Below, one piece after another: positions 11,238 through 20,328 of a DNA stretch of 51,553 nt (positions are counted from its first letter, which is position 1; each line of letters opens with the position of its first letter). The notes below the pieces were generated by a model. It was not told the origin of the DNA. It ran no database searches and saw only the letters and a list, made by a program, of their open reading frames with translations. This DNA comes from Willaertia magna. Its lineage: Eukaryota; Heterolobosea; Eutetramitea; Acrasida; Naegleriidae. The stretch lies in assembly GCA_902984215.1 (NCBI GenBank), contig CADWAF010000272.1, positions 1 through 51,553 of the forward strand. Direction: 5' to 3'. The translations under genes and the position numbers were made by a program.

Positions 11238-13142
11238 ATGAGTCTCTACCACCCCACCAGAACAAAACCAAATTTTTGTTTCGGTTTTATGCTTCTGTTA
11301 CTGCTTCTCTCATTTCTTTCGTGTGTTTACTCTTTAAACTCTCATGAACTGTATTCCGATAAGATATCTTTACATAAAACCTTTTCAAAATTTAAAACAA
11401 AACTAATTCTACCCGATAAGTTTGAGGTCGAGTATAAACTGACCCAAAGAAGTGACAATAGCGTACAATTTAATGGAGTTGCTTTATTCTCTAGAACAAA
11501 TGATTCAAAGGCCGTAATTAGGGTGAAAAGTATTTCCTCCAAACAGAGAGTATATATCGTACAGAACGATAAAAAACAAGCTGTACATCATCATAAACAT
11601 ATATACTTTGATTCTACTAAACACTCCTACAGAGAAATAGTACAAGATGAAGATAAAAGCTTTCAAGAGTCATTAAAGTCCGCAAGAATTATTCCAACAA
11701 CACCTTTAGATTTTCAACATTTATTTGAGGCTATTCAAAATAATACTTTTTTAATCCCTGAAAATTTACAGACATATGATTATGAGGTGAATACTAAATG
11801 TCCTACTAACTTATTTAATAGATTTTTAACATTTTTTGAGCATCAACACTATGTCGTTTGTTCATTTAAATTTACCAATAACAAAAATTTGGAGGGAAGA
11901 CTTTCTACTGTAAAATATATTATTTCAGATCAATTCATTATAGATGTATTTAGATTTAAGGTTGTAAATAAGTGGATGTCAGAATCTACACCTCTATTTT
12001 CTGAATTGGATGAAAAACTATTTCCCTCAAAGGTTGAGACTGTGCTAAAAACAAAAGATGAAAAGGAATTATTAAAATCAGAGCAGTATTCAGGTCCATC
12101 TAAGGCTTGGCTATTTAATCGTAAGCATATATGTAGTCTCAATTGGTTAAAAGATTCTCGTATTTGTCCTCAGGATTATGAAGTAGTTACTACAAATAAG
12201 ACTTGTATTTTCCTTCATGGTGTTGGACAATGGATTACTGATAAAGGTCCACCAGTTCATAGTTTCCCTGAGTATTGGGGAAATATTGATGCTTTTACTC
12301 CTCAATGTACTGAAAGATGGTTCATTAGAGAGGAAACAAAATTTAGAGGTTGGAATAATGCAGAATTACAACAAAGTTATTGTTCTTTATCATTAGTAAA
12401 TAACACAGGAACAGTTATAAAAGATAAAATGTAAGTAGATTAATTAAGATATAGATGATATATTATATTAGAATATTTACTCATTCTATGGGAACAATGA
12501 TTTTGGCAGCTGCTATTAGAAATGGAGTTTGTTCAATAGACAATAATTCTGTATCTTGGTATGATGTTCAAGGGCCAATGAGAGGTTCTAAGGCAGCGAC
12601 AATGTTACTGGATATTTGTTCTAGAGCTAGTTCCTGGACTAGGTAAGTTGTTTTTAACAACAATATTTATTAAATTTATTAAGTCCATCAATTTATAAAA
12701 TTATTGCAGAAGAAGGTGGATATTGTTTGGGAGGTAATTCCACTTTGCCATATCCTGCTTATTCAACCTTAGCTCCTGATTTTCCAGGTGTGAAAGAATT
12801 AGTGAACTATGTCAATCCGTATCTTTCTGGACAAATGTGTGGTCAATCTGCTTATGGATTAAATTCTATTTATTCAGTACCTTTATATTTGCTTTCCAGT
12901 GTTGTGGGATATGGTGAACCAAATGATGGGATGGTTCCAGATAGTTCTTGTATAGTAAATTCTAATGCTAATTTCACTACAAACTTTGCTGACCTCTTTT
13001 ATAAGGTAAATGTTAATCATGCTGATGGAACATGTCGTAATGGCGATGCATACTTCGTAAGTATTATTTCATATTATAATAATATTAATAATTTTTACAG
13101 GGATCTTCCAAACCATGCTCTTTTTATGTTAACAAGGTGTAG
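11238..13142 (+). CDS. Secreted alpha/beta-hydrolase (lipase-like), four exons
   Basis: Exons are 11238-12430, 12472-12642, 12684-13056 and 13101-13142, with introns of 41, 41 and 44 nt, giving 592 aa. The ATG at 11238 has an A-rich context and opens a signal peptide with the hydrophobic core FMLLLLLLSFLSC. A roughly 270-residue N-terminal region has no family I can name. The C-terminal half is an alpha/beta hydrolase: oxyanion strand CIFLHGVGQ, nucleophile elbow FTHSMGTM (Ser), a likely catalytic Asp in EPNDGMVP and His in NHADGT. Splicing out intron 3 makes the C-terminus GSSKPCSFYVNKV; intron retention would shift the frame. A secreted or lysosomal lipase or esterase is likely, substrate unknown. 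Confidence 0.82.
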
Positions 13143-13185
13143 TAAATAAATTTGTTTTATTTAATTTGGCTTGTATTGTAAAAAA

Positions 13186-13632
13186 ATGCCGCCTTTTGGA
13201 AAGAGATTGTTTTATAGTTTCAGACATAAATTCGAGTTTTTTGATGGATTGTTTGAAGACCAAACCACAAGAAGACTACGGAATAGACATAAATCTAAGT
13301 TTATATGGGAAGGATTTTTTTGGTTGACTTGCGTTAATTATTCAGTTATAATATTCTTGGCTTGGTGGGAAAGACATAAAATTGAAGAACAATGGGAAAA
13401 AACACCAGGCTCATTTCCTGTTCACGACTATCCTGAACTTTATACACCTTATGTTAGAGACGAATTTAAGCATCTTTATTTCCCTGGAGGATTGAACGAA
13501 GAGGATTTAGTTGTTTCCATGGAGGTTCACAGAGATAAGGTAAAGACATTAAAAGAAGTACAAAAAGAAAAACAAAAAAGTATAGACAAATTCAAAAAGC
13601 TTGGAATTACAGACACTAAAGTTGAGGAATAA
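13186..13632 (+). CDS. Small single-pass membrane protein, unknown
   Basis: This 148-aa protein has one hydrophobic segment (about residues 41-57, WLTCVNYSVIIFLAWW) between a basic, aromatic N-terminus (MPPFGKRLFYSFRHKFEFF) and a C-terminal tail that ends in a Lys/Glu-rich, probably helical stretch. The central motif HDYPELYTPYVRDEFKHL is distinctive but not one I recognise. The frame is open from a TTG at 13171; the ATG at 13186 sits in an A-run and is the better start. Size and layout resemble small mitochondrial inner-membrane subunits, which is only an inference. It ends 7 bp from the stop of the convergent Wee1-like gene. Confidence 0.75.
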   Translation: MPPFGKRLFYSFRHKFEFFDGLFEDQTTRRLRNRHKSKFIWEGFFWLTCVNYSVIIFLAWWERHKIEEQWEKTPGSFPVHDYPELYTPYVRDEFKHLYFPGGLNEEDLVVSMEVHRDKVKTLKEVQKEKQKSIDKFKKLGITDTKVEE

Positions 13633-13639
13633 ATTATTT

Positions 13640-15895
13640 TTATTGTTGCAACTCTTCTATTTTTTGTCTCAAAATTGCCTCTTGTCCTTTTAGCTTGTTA
13701 ATTATCTCCTGTTGATGTTTAATAATTTGTAAAAGTTCAGATTCTGATAATTTCTGTTCTGCCACCAGTGGATTTTGTAAAAGGTTTAAGGCTGTTGGTC
13801 TTTGGTCAGGATTTATATGAAGCATTGAAAGAAGTAAATCCCTGAACCCAATTGAAAAGTGTGAAGGTAACCTTAAAAAACCATTACGAATTTCATGCCA
13901 CTCAGCCCCATTATTTGGTAAAGGTTTTCCAATAGCACATTCGTAAATAGTTGCTCCCAGTGAAAATATATCTGCCTTCGTTAAATCAAATTGTGCATTT
14001 TCTTCAAGATTTAACAACTCTTTTGCAAGATATCTTGAATCTCCCTCAACTATATCTTTCAGTGTTTCTAAAGAACTTGCTGCCAAACCAAGATCACCAA
14101 TTTTGTAACGAGGTTTCTCTTCTAAAGCAGATGTTAAATAAATATTTTCAGGTTTTAAGTCTAAATGTACAATATTTTGTGCATGCATTTGCATCAATCC
14201 AGAAGCCAATTGTCTTAACATGTCAATTAACTCACTTTCATTAAATATGTGCTTTCCTATATTTCTGGAAAGAGAGCCACCATTACAAAGTTCTGTTTGT
14301 ATACATAGTGTTAATTGCTTTTGGGTTCCTTCTAACCATCCAGCATAATATCTTACAAGATAAGGATTATCTACAAGAGTGGCCAATGCCTGGACTTCTT
14401 TTAATATCTTGTCCATATCTTTTTTACCTTTAATTTTCCTTTTCATTTGTTTTACAGCATAAAACATTCCATCATATCTATTCTTACATTTTGTTACTCT
14501 ACCAAATGAACCATTTCCCAATACACATACTTCCTCAAAATCTTCTAAATATCTAGAAAAGTATGCCTCAATTATTGGTTCAATTTCACCATTACTACTA
14601 TTGTTATTATTATTAGGTGATGTCTCACTTGAAGTATTATTAATACTCTTTCTAGGTTTTGGAGATTTAAAATGTTTCTTTGAACTTGTAAGGAATGAAT
14701 CTTTATCGTCACTTAAAGAAAATAAATCATCATTGACTTTTGTTTTCTTAAAGTTTCTTTCAGGAGAAAATGGATTTTCATGAACCTCTTCAGTAGTTAA
14801 TCTACATGGAACTGTTTGAATATTTAAATCTGTTGGTTGTGATTGAGATTGTGTTAATCTGGGAGGAGTAGATGCTTCCATGTGTGTTTGACTTTGTAGA
14901 TCAGTAAAATCCTCAGGTATCTCATCCTCACTGCTGACATACTCATCATCTAACCTCTTACTGTCATATAGATCTTCATCATCATCTAAACACAAGTTAT
15001 TAGTACTTCCAGTACCTCTAATCTTACTGAAAAGGTCAGGTGAAGAATTTCCTTCTTGCTTTGATTGTGAATCAAATATACTTCCCTTAGAAGAGGAAAA
15101 CAATATTGGAGAAGATGATTCAAATAATGAGATAGGCTTTTGATCGCCAGGACTTGCAAACCAATTCGTTGTAGAAGCAGTCTTTTGTTGTAAATCATGT
15201 TTTATACTCTTAGTATTCCTTTTAATAGAACTAGGAGGACACATTGGAGAATCATCTAAAGAAGTATCCATTCTATTCCAAGAAGGAATATTATTAAAAT
15301 TAGGAGTACCACCTAAAATGTTGTTACGACCTAATACTGGGCTAGTATGTATTGAAGATATTGGTCTTTTCTTTTTTGAAGAAGAAGGTACTAATTCTTC
15401 ATCATCATCAATTTGTTGGAGTAAGGTAAATTGTTTTGTACTATCGGAATGTGATTTTACATTATTCCCTTGTTGTTGTTGATTATTTAAATGTTGTAGA
15501 GGAGAACGAAGAATTGGTTGAGGAAGAGTAAAGTTTTGATATCGTTTTTTAGTTGAACTAGGAACACCACTTGAGATAGTAAACTTATTTTCATCATTAT
15601 CTGATTCTTCACTTTCACTTTCAAATAGTGGTGCTTTAAGATTTGATACTTGAATGTTTCTTTTCTTAAAGGTGCTTGGGGTTTTGGTTGGTGTTGGAGG
15701 GCAAACTTTTGGGGTTTTGAAAACATTTTCATTGAATGAAAAGACACTTTCTGTAGGGGTACAAGGGGATTGTTCTCCACTATTATTATTATTTCCAATA
15801 CCTCCAGCACTTAGGGGTTCTTGGGAGTCTGATGTATCAAATTGTTCAAATATTTGTCTACTTAAAGGATGTACAACTACTCTTTTAGCTTTCAT
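13640..15895 (-). CDS. WEE1: Wee1-like protein kinase
   Basis: The 751-aa single-exon protein has a long disordered N-terminus with many SP/TP sites (CPPTPTKTPS, SPLQHL, TSPVLG), candidate CDK phosphorylation sites. The kinase domain is at about residues 450-710: GNGSFGRV (P-loop), YAVKQMKRKI (Lys), HLDLKPENIYL (catalytic loop), IGDLGLA (DLG rather than DFG, as in Wee1/Myt1) and the diagnostic EGDSRYLAKELLN. A short helical tail (LLQIIKHQQEIINKLKG) follows. Wee1 kinases phosphorylate the inhibitory Tyr of CDK1 and delay mitosis. No membrane segment is seen, which favours Wee1 over Myt1. The upstream gap has an E2F-like site. Confidence 0.93.
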   Translation of the reverse strand: MKAKRVVVHPLSRQIFEQFDTSDSQEPLSAGGIGNNNNSGEQSPCTPTESVFSFNENVFKTPKVCPPTPTKTPSTFKKRNIQVSNLKAPLFESESEESDNDENKFTISSGVPSSTKKRYQNFTLPQPILRSPLQHLNNQQQQGNNVKSHSDSTKQFTLLQQIDDDEELVPSSSKKKRPISSIHTSPVLGRNNILGGTPNFNNIPSWNRMDTSLDDSPMCPPSSIKRNTKSIKHDLQQKTASTTNWFASPGDQKPISLFESSSPILFSSSKGSIFDSQSKQEGNSSPDLFSKIRGTGSTNNLCLDDDEDLYDSKRLDDEYVSSEDEIPEDFTDLQSQTHMEASTPPRLTQSQSQPTDLNIQTVPCRLTTEEVHENPFSPERNFKKTKVNDDLFSLSDDKDSFLTSSKKHFKSPKPRKSINNTSSETSPNNNNNSSNGEIEPIIEAYFSRYLEDFEEVCVLGNGSFGRVTKCKNRYDGMFYAVKQMKRKIKGKKDMDKILKEVQALATLVDNPYLVRYYAGWLEGTQKQLTLCIQTELCNGGSLSRNIGKHIFNESELIDMLRQLASGLMQMHAQNIVHLDLKPENIYLTSALEEKPRYKIGDLGLAASSLETLKDIVEGDSRYLAKELLNLEENAQFDLTKADIFSLGATIYECAIGKPLPNNGAEWHEIRNGFLRLPSHFSIGFRDLLLSMLHINPDQRPTALNLLQNPLVAEQKLSESELLQIIKHQQEIINKLKGQEAILRQKIEELQQ

Positions 15896-16210
15896 TATTT
15901 CTAGTTTTTTTTAATAAATAATATGAAGGGAATAATTGAAATTTGTGTTAAGTATTGATTGTTCCTTTTATTCAGGTGTTGTTCTCTTGAAAAGTGGAAG
16001 AGGAACAATGATCAACGTTTTGGCAATTTTTTTAATTTTTTTGTGCGTTGAAAAAAGCGGGAAGTGAAAAGTGGTGAAATTTTTTGGAGGGAAAAGCAAC
16101 CGTTAAAAGAGCCAAAGTCTTAGATGGATAACAACAAAAGGCTAATTTTTGTCAAAAGAAATACCTTGCAACGTTAGAAATTCCTTTAATACTACAGTAC
16201 ATTGAAATAT
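15896..16210. promoter_or_regulatory. Wee1 upstream region with an E2F-like site
   Basis: This 315-bp gap lies between the Wee1-like start and the Cdc45 stop, both on the minus strand. At 16057-16063 the plus strand reads GCGGGAA after six A residues, which on the coding strand is TTCCCGCTTTTTT, a match to the E2F/DP consensus TTSSCGC, about 160 bp upstream of the Wee1 ATG. No RNA gene or open frame of note is seen. Confidence 0.4.
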
Positions 16211-18115
16211 TTATTTCTTCATTAAGGCTCCCAGTAAAACAGAAATCATTTCAGACGAACGCTCTTTTTGAATAACTTTCACATGATTATCAAATAGAGA
16301 ATATTCTAAAGGGATTGTGAAAGTATTACACGCAAATTCAAATGCTCTATTGAATGTTCGTTGTTTTTTTACTTGTTGATGTAAACCACAAACATATAAA
16401 TAATTATTTTGTTGTGTCATTAAAATAACATGTACTCTTCCAATAACCTTGTCACCCTTTGTTAATTTCATAAAATATTGGGCTAATTGGTAAAAAGCAA
16501 TTGGTGATAATTCACTACTTGAGGTTCCGTCATTATGTAGGGAGGCTGACATTGCCATATTAAAGGAAGATAAATTAACACCTGTTAAATCTATTGCAAT
16601 GTAATATTGAGTTAAATAATAAGCCTTATTCTCCATAACCATTTTGAATACATCTCTCATTGCTTCCCTCATTTGTTTTGTTTTTGTGATTCCATTCTCA
16701 ATTATTTGTTTACATTCTTTTGCATTTGTTATACAATTGGATAGAACCGTCAGTAATTTATTTTGTGGAATGACTTGCATTATTCCTAATAATGCAAACA
16801 TTTGATCACTGGCAGTCAAACTAAATGATTGTTCAAAATATCTTTCAAATGAATTAAAAGTAATATTAAATAAATTATATGCATTCTTTTTCTTTAATAA
16901 TTTACTGTAGAGTGTTTCTTTAACATTATTTGGTAATGAACACCAATTTGTTTTTGCTTCATTTAAAGTAATTCCTAAATCAGAAATAAATAATTTCATA
17001 TCTTCAATTCCTTGATTATTCCAAGTATTAAACCTTAAAGAAATACGTGTTGAATTTAAAAAAGAATCATAAACATTCCATTGTTTTAATAATTCAATAT
17101 TTAATTCTTTAAAATTATTCTTAATATAATCATCATCTAATGGTATTGTAATTCCATCAACAACCTTAAAGTGATTAAAAGAATTACCTAAATCATTAGA
17201 TATCTTAATATAATATTCGTTATATTCTTGTTCATTACATTTATCAAATAAATAATGACTTGTTATAGAAATAATAGCAGACCATCTCATAGAGATTGTT
17301 ACATCAAAAGAATCTAATAAGCTATATAAAAGGTAAGCAGAAGGTAAACTATAACCATCTCCATTATTATAAAGTAATATTCTTTCTTCTTTAGTGGAGG
17401 CATAGTAATCATCATTTTCCATTTCATCTTCTTTGTCATCTTCAAAAGCAGAAGATTTTTGGAAAGAATCTTCTTCATCATCTTCCATTTGATTTTCTTC
17501 TTCTTCGTCTTCAACAATGAAATCTTTTAAATCTTCATCATCTTCATAATTATCTTCAATTACTTCATTATTATTTTCATTAACAGTTAATGTTTTTATA
17601 AATTGTATCATCTCACTTAAATCTTGTTCTTCTTCTAATGACTTTTTAATATATGAATATCTAGGATTCAATTCTTCCATTCTGTCAACTAAGATATGAA
17701 CATTATTATATTTTTGTAAACTTTTAAAAACATTACAAAGATAAAAAGGTCTTTTACAATCTAAAATAAAGAAATGTTTATCTGAATATAAATCAAATTC
17801 TTTAAATTGAGAACCACAATTTAATAAAAAGAAAATAGATTTATCGTCATTATCATCTACTTGTTTTTTAATATCTTCATTGTTACTAACTAAATACGCA
17901 GAATAACTTCCATAAAATCTATCACTTTTATATAATGAAGAAAGAATATGAAAACAACAGACTGCATCTATATCTAAAGTTGAAACCAGGAAAACACTAT
18001 TTCTACTGGGTATATCTCCAATTATTCCTCTAAGTTCTACTAACGAGCTAATAAAATTATGAGAAACAACTCCGTTCGTTGTTGTCAGCAAATCTTCGTC
18101 ATTAACATTCATCAT
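16211..18115 (-). CDS. CDC45: Cdc45 replication initiation factor
   Basis: The 634-aa protein has the Cdc45 layout: an N-terminal DHH-like domain (VFLVSTLDIDAVCCFHILSS, then HFFILDCKRPFYLCNVF), a long acidic linker at about residues 190-245 (EDDEDLKDFIVEDEEEENQ) and a C-terminal domain (SMRWSAIISITSHY, SDLGITLNEAKTNWCSL, FALLGIMQVI). Cdc45 joins MCM2-7 and GINS in the CMG helicase at replication forks. The catalytic DHH residues are degenerate, as in other Cdc45 proteins. The open frame reaches 18124 but starts there with GTG; the first ATG is at 18115, with a second directly after it. Its promoter is shared with the Ras-family gene and has an E2F-like site. Confidence 0.95.
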   Translation of the reverse strand: MMNVNDEDLLTTTNGVVSHNFISSLVELRGIIGDIPSRNSVFLVSTLDIDAVCCFHILSSLYKSDRFYGSYSAYLVSNNEDIKKQVDDNDDKSIFFLLNCGSQFKEFDLYSDKHFFILDCKRPFYLCNVFKSLQKYNNVHILVDRMEELNPRYSYIKKSLEEEQDLSEMIQFIKTLTVNENNNEVIEDNYEDDEDLKDFIVEDEEEENQMEDDEEDSFQKSSAFEDDKEDEMENDDYYASTKEERILLYNNGDGYSLPSAYLLYSLLDSFDVTISMRWSAIISITSHYLFDKCNEQEYNEYYIKISNDLGNSFNHFKVVDGITIPLDDDYIKNNFKELNIELLKQWNVYDSFLNSTRISLRFNTWNNQGIEDMKLFISDLGITLNEAKTNWCSLPNNVKETLYSKLLKKKNAYNLFNITFNSFERYFEQSFSLTASDQMFALLGIMQVIPQNKLLTVLSNCITNAKECKQIIENGITKTKQMREAMRDVFKMVMENKAYYLTQYYIAIDLTGVNLSSFNMAMSASLHNDGTSSSELSPIAFYQLAQYFMKLTKGDKVIGRVHVILMTQQNNYLYVCGLHQQVKKQRTFNRAFEFACNTFTIPLEYSLFDNHVKVIQKERSSEMISVLLGALMKK

Positions 18116-18124
18116 TAATTTCAC

Positions 18125-18234
18125 TTTTTTTTTTGAATTTTTTTAAAAAAACGAAAATTGGCGCAAAAAATGGGCGGTTTTTTTGCCTGTCAAAAGTCTA
18201 AAATGAGTTGAAATTCAATAAGATATCACAAAAA
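18125..18234. promoter_or_regulatory. Divergent Cdc45/Ras promoter with E2F-like site
   Basis: This compact bidirectional region contains TTGGCGCAAAAAA at 18158-18170, matching the E2F/DP consensus (TTSGCGC), some 45 bp upstream of the Cdc45 ATG, followed by a second GC patch (GGGCGG at 18172-18177). CDC45 is a classic E2F target in animals and plants, so the position is meaningful; binding itself is inferred. Confidence 0.45.
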
Positions 18235-19033
18235 ATGTCAGAAAGTAAAGAATTCACTATCGTAATGGTTGGATCTGGTGGTGTGGGTAAAACCTCACTA
18301 ACTGTTCAATTAACAGAAGGAAAATTTGATGAAGAATACAATCCAACAATAGGTAATTGAAAATTCAATTTCACATTTTATTAATTTTTTTTAAAAAGAG
18401 GATGTAAGTATTTATTTCTTTAATTTTTTTATTGATCAATAAGTTATTTTAAATAATAGACTTATCAAAAACTATTAAATATTAATAATGAAAGAATTTT
18501 ATTGAATATTTTAGATACAGCCGGTCAAGAAGAATATGCAGTGTAAGTGTTGAATAAAATTAAATTAAAATTAAATAATTAAAAAAGAATAAGAGATCAA
18601 TATTGGAGAGCTGGAGATGGTTTTTTAATAGTATTTGATGTAACAAACAAACAATCATTTTTAGATGTTCAAACTTATTACAATAATATTGTAAAAACTA
18701 AAGAAGTAAATGATTATCCAATTGTTTTATGTGGAAATAAATGTGATTTAAGTAAAAGACAAGTATCTGAAGAAGAAGCAAGGAAATTATGTGAAAAGAA
18801 TGATTGGGCATATTTTGAAACATCTGCCAAAGTAAGTTATCATTCATCTATCAATCTATATAATTAAAATAAATTAAAAGACTAGATTCAATGTAGTTGA
18901 ATCATATGAAACATTATGTAGAATAATAATGGAATATAATTTAGATGATAAAACATCAAGTAGTACATCATCAACTCAAAAGAAAGAAAAGAAAAGAGGA
19001 TTTTTCTCAAAAATATTTTCTAAAAAGAAATAA
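18235..19033 (+). CDS. Ras-family small GTPase, five exons, no CAAX box
   Basis: Exons are 18235-18352, 18399-18403 (5 nt), 18460-18542, 18588-18831 and 18881-19033; introns are 46, 56, 45 and 49 nt. The 200-aa product has every Ras motif: P-loop GSGGVGKTS, effector loop YNPTIEDTY, switch II DTAGQEEY, NKCD and ETSAK. The E and D of TIED come from the microexon, so the splice model is well constrained. The Ras-specific effector loop and VIRDQYWRAGDGFL place it with Ras/Rap/Rit rather than Rab or Rho. The C-terminus is polybasic (KKEKKRGFFSKIFSKKK) and ends without a CAAX cysteine, as in the Rit/Rin group, so membrane binding would be electrostatic. It acts as a GTP switch; effectors are unknown. 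Confidence 0.93.
18399..18403 (+). other. 5-nt microexon in the Ras-family gene
   Basis: AGGAT lies between ...TTAAAAAG (acceptor) and GTAAGTA (donor). With the G that ends exon 1 it encodes Glu-Asp of the invariant TIED effector loop, and only this splicing keeps the frame from TI into TYQKLLNINNERILLNIL. The two flanking introns are 46 and 56 nt. Confidence 0.9.
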
Positions 19034-19053
19034 AAATTTGTACAATAATTTAT

Positions 19054-20196
19054 TTATTGAAAGGATTCGTCTGACATGACAGTTGAATTAATTAATGGAA
19101 TAGATTGATATAAATTAGAATGAATAATTGAATATTTATTCTTTTCTTCTTTAATTATTTGAAATGAATTTAACTTCTTTTCTTCAATGTAATGAATTGT
19201 TTGTTGTTGATTATTATTCATTTGACATTGATTATTGACACTATCTTCACTACAATCCATTCTATTATTATTCAAATTAAGATTTTGATCCATTTCTTCA
19301 TAATTAAAAAGAATGGAATAATATTCTTTTAATTGTTTATTATTGATAATTTTTATTCTTTTCCATAAATAGTTATCATTATTTACAGTAATGATATTAA
19401 CATTACAATGATTATTAAAAGAATATTCAAACCAATTTCTCTTTTCTAAACAATCTAACATTCTTCTTTCTTCAAAACTAATCTCTTCACAAGTATTACT
19501 ATTTTTAGTAATATTATTAATTAACCACTCTTTTTGGTAACCAACAGTAAAGAAAGAAATAAAATTACGATGATATCTAATTTTAGGAAAATAAATACTA
19601 TCTAAAATAATTAAATTATTTTCTTCATTTATTTGATTAAAATATTTTAATTTTTCTAAATAAATTTTATAAAATTTTTGTAAAGTTTTTGAATTTTCAA
19701 ATAATTGTAAAGGTGATTCATAAAATAAATTAAAAAAAACTTCACTTAAATAAATTAAATTTTTATGATTACAATTTTTTAATTGAAATAAATGAATCCA
19801 TTCTAAATAAAAATTTTCACTTGTTTTTAAAAAATTTGAAATAAATAAATTTTTATTTTTAATTAAAAATAAATAAGAAACATGTTGATATTTTAAATTT
19901 GTAAATAATTTAATTACTTGAAATAATAATTCAAAACTTTTTAATAAAGTAATTAAAAATTCATTATTTAAATCTATATTTGGTAAATGATGATATTTAA
20001 TTAAATATTGTTGTAAAGGAATGGATATATATGGTAATAAATAATTTGTAATAAATAAAACAATTTCTTTTAACATTTGTTGAATCATTTCATTTACTTT
20101 ATTATTACTATCATTGTTATTGTTATCATTATGAATTAATTCCAATTCATTTGTAATGTCTTCAATTCTAGTTAAAAATTGTTCAATTTGATCCAT
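19054..20196 (-). CDS. Unidentified Leu/Asn-rich helical protein
   Basis: This 380-aa single-exon protein is not recognised. The N-terminal 200 residues are mainly Leu/Ile/Asn/Phe-rich and look alpha-helical (EIVLFITNYLLPYISIPLQQ, FLITLLKSFELLFQVIKLF), but no segment is a convincing transmembrane helix because charged residues interrupt them. The middle carries EEISFEERRMLDCLEKRNWF; the C-terminus is Asn/Gln-rich and probably disordered. The repeat-like helices could be an armadillo/HEAT-type solenoid, which is a guess. Codon use is extremely AT-rich, like its neighbour at 20329. It converges with the Ras-family gene, whose stop is 20 bp away. Confidence 0.7.
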   Translation of the reverse strand: MDQIEQFLTRIEDITNELELIHNDNNNNDSNNKVNEMIQQMLKEIVLFITNYLLPYISIPLQQYLIKYHHLPNIDLNNEFLITLLKSFELLFQVIKLFTNLKYQHVSYLFLIKNKNLFISNFLKTSENFYLEWIHLFQLKNCNHKNLIYLSEVFFNLFYESPLQLFENSKTLQKFYKIYLEKLKYFNQINEENNLIILDSIYFPKIRYHRNFISFFTVGYQKEWLINNITKNSNTCEEISFEERRMLDCLEKRNWFEYSFNNHCNVNIITVNNDNYLWKRIKIINNKQLKEYYSILFNYEEMDQNLNLNNNRMDCSEDSVNNQCQMNNNQQQTIHYIEEKKLNSFQIIKEEKNKYSIIHSNLYQSIPLINSTVMSDESFQ

Positions 20197-20328
20197 TTTT
20201 GTATTCTTATTATTATTGTACAGTTGTAGTTGTAGTTAATCCTTTTTTTTGTATTTTTTATTGTACAAATGATTGATAAAACATAATAGAGAGATAGTAA
20301 TAATATTGAAAATAGATTTTATAGAAAA

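Noticed and set aside
13057..13149. Unspliced reading of the hydrolase C-terminus (…FYRDLPNHALFMLTRC)
   Set aside because: It requires retention of a clear GTAAGT...CAG intron; the spliced frame is the better C-terminus.
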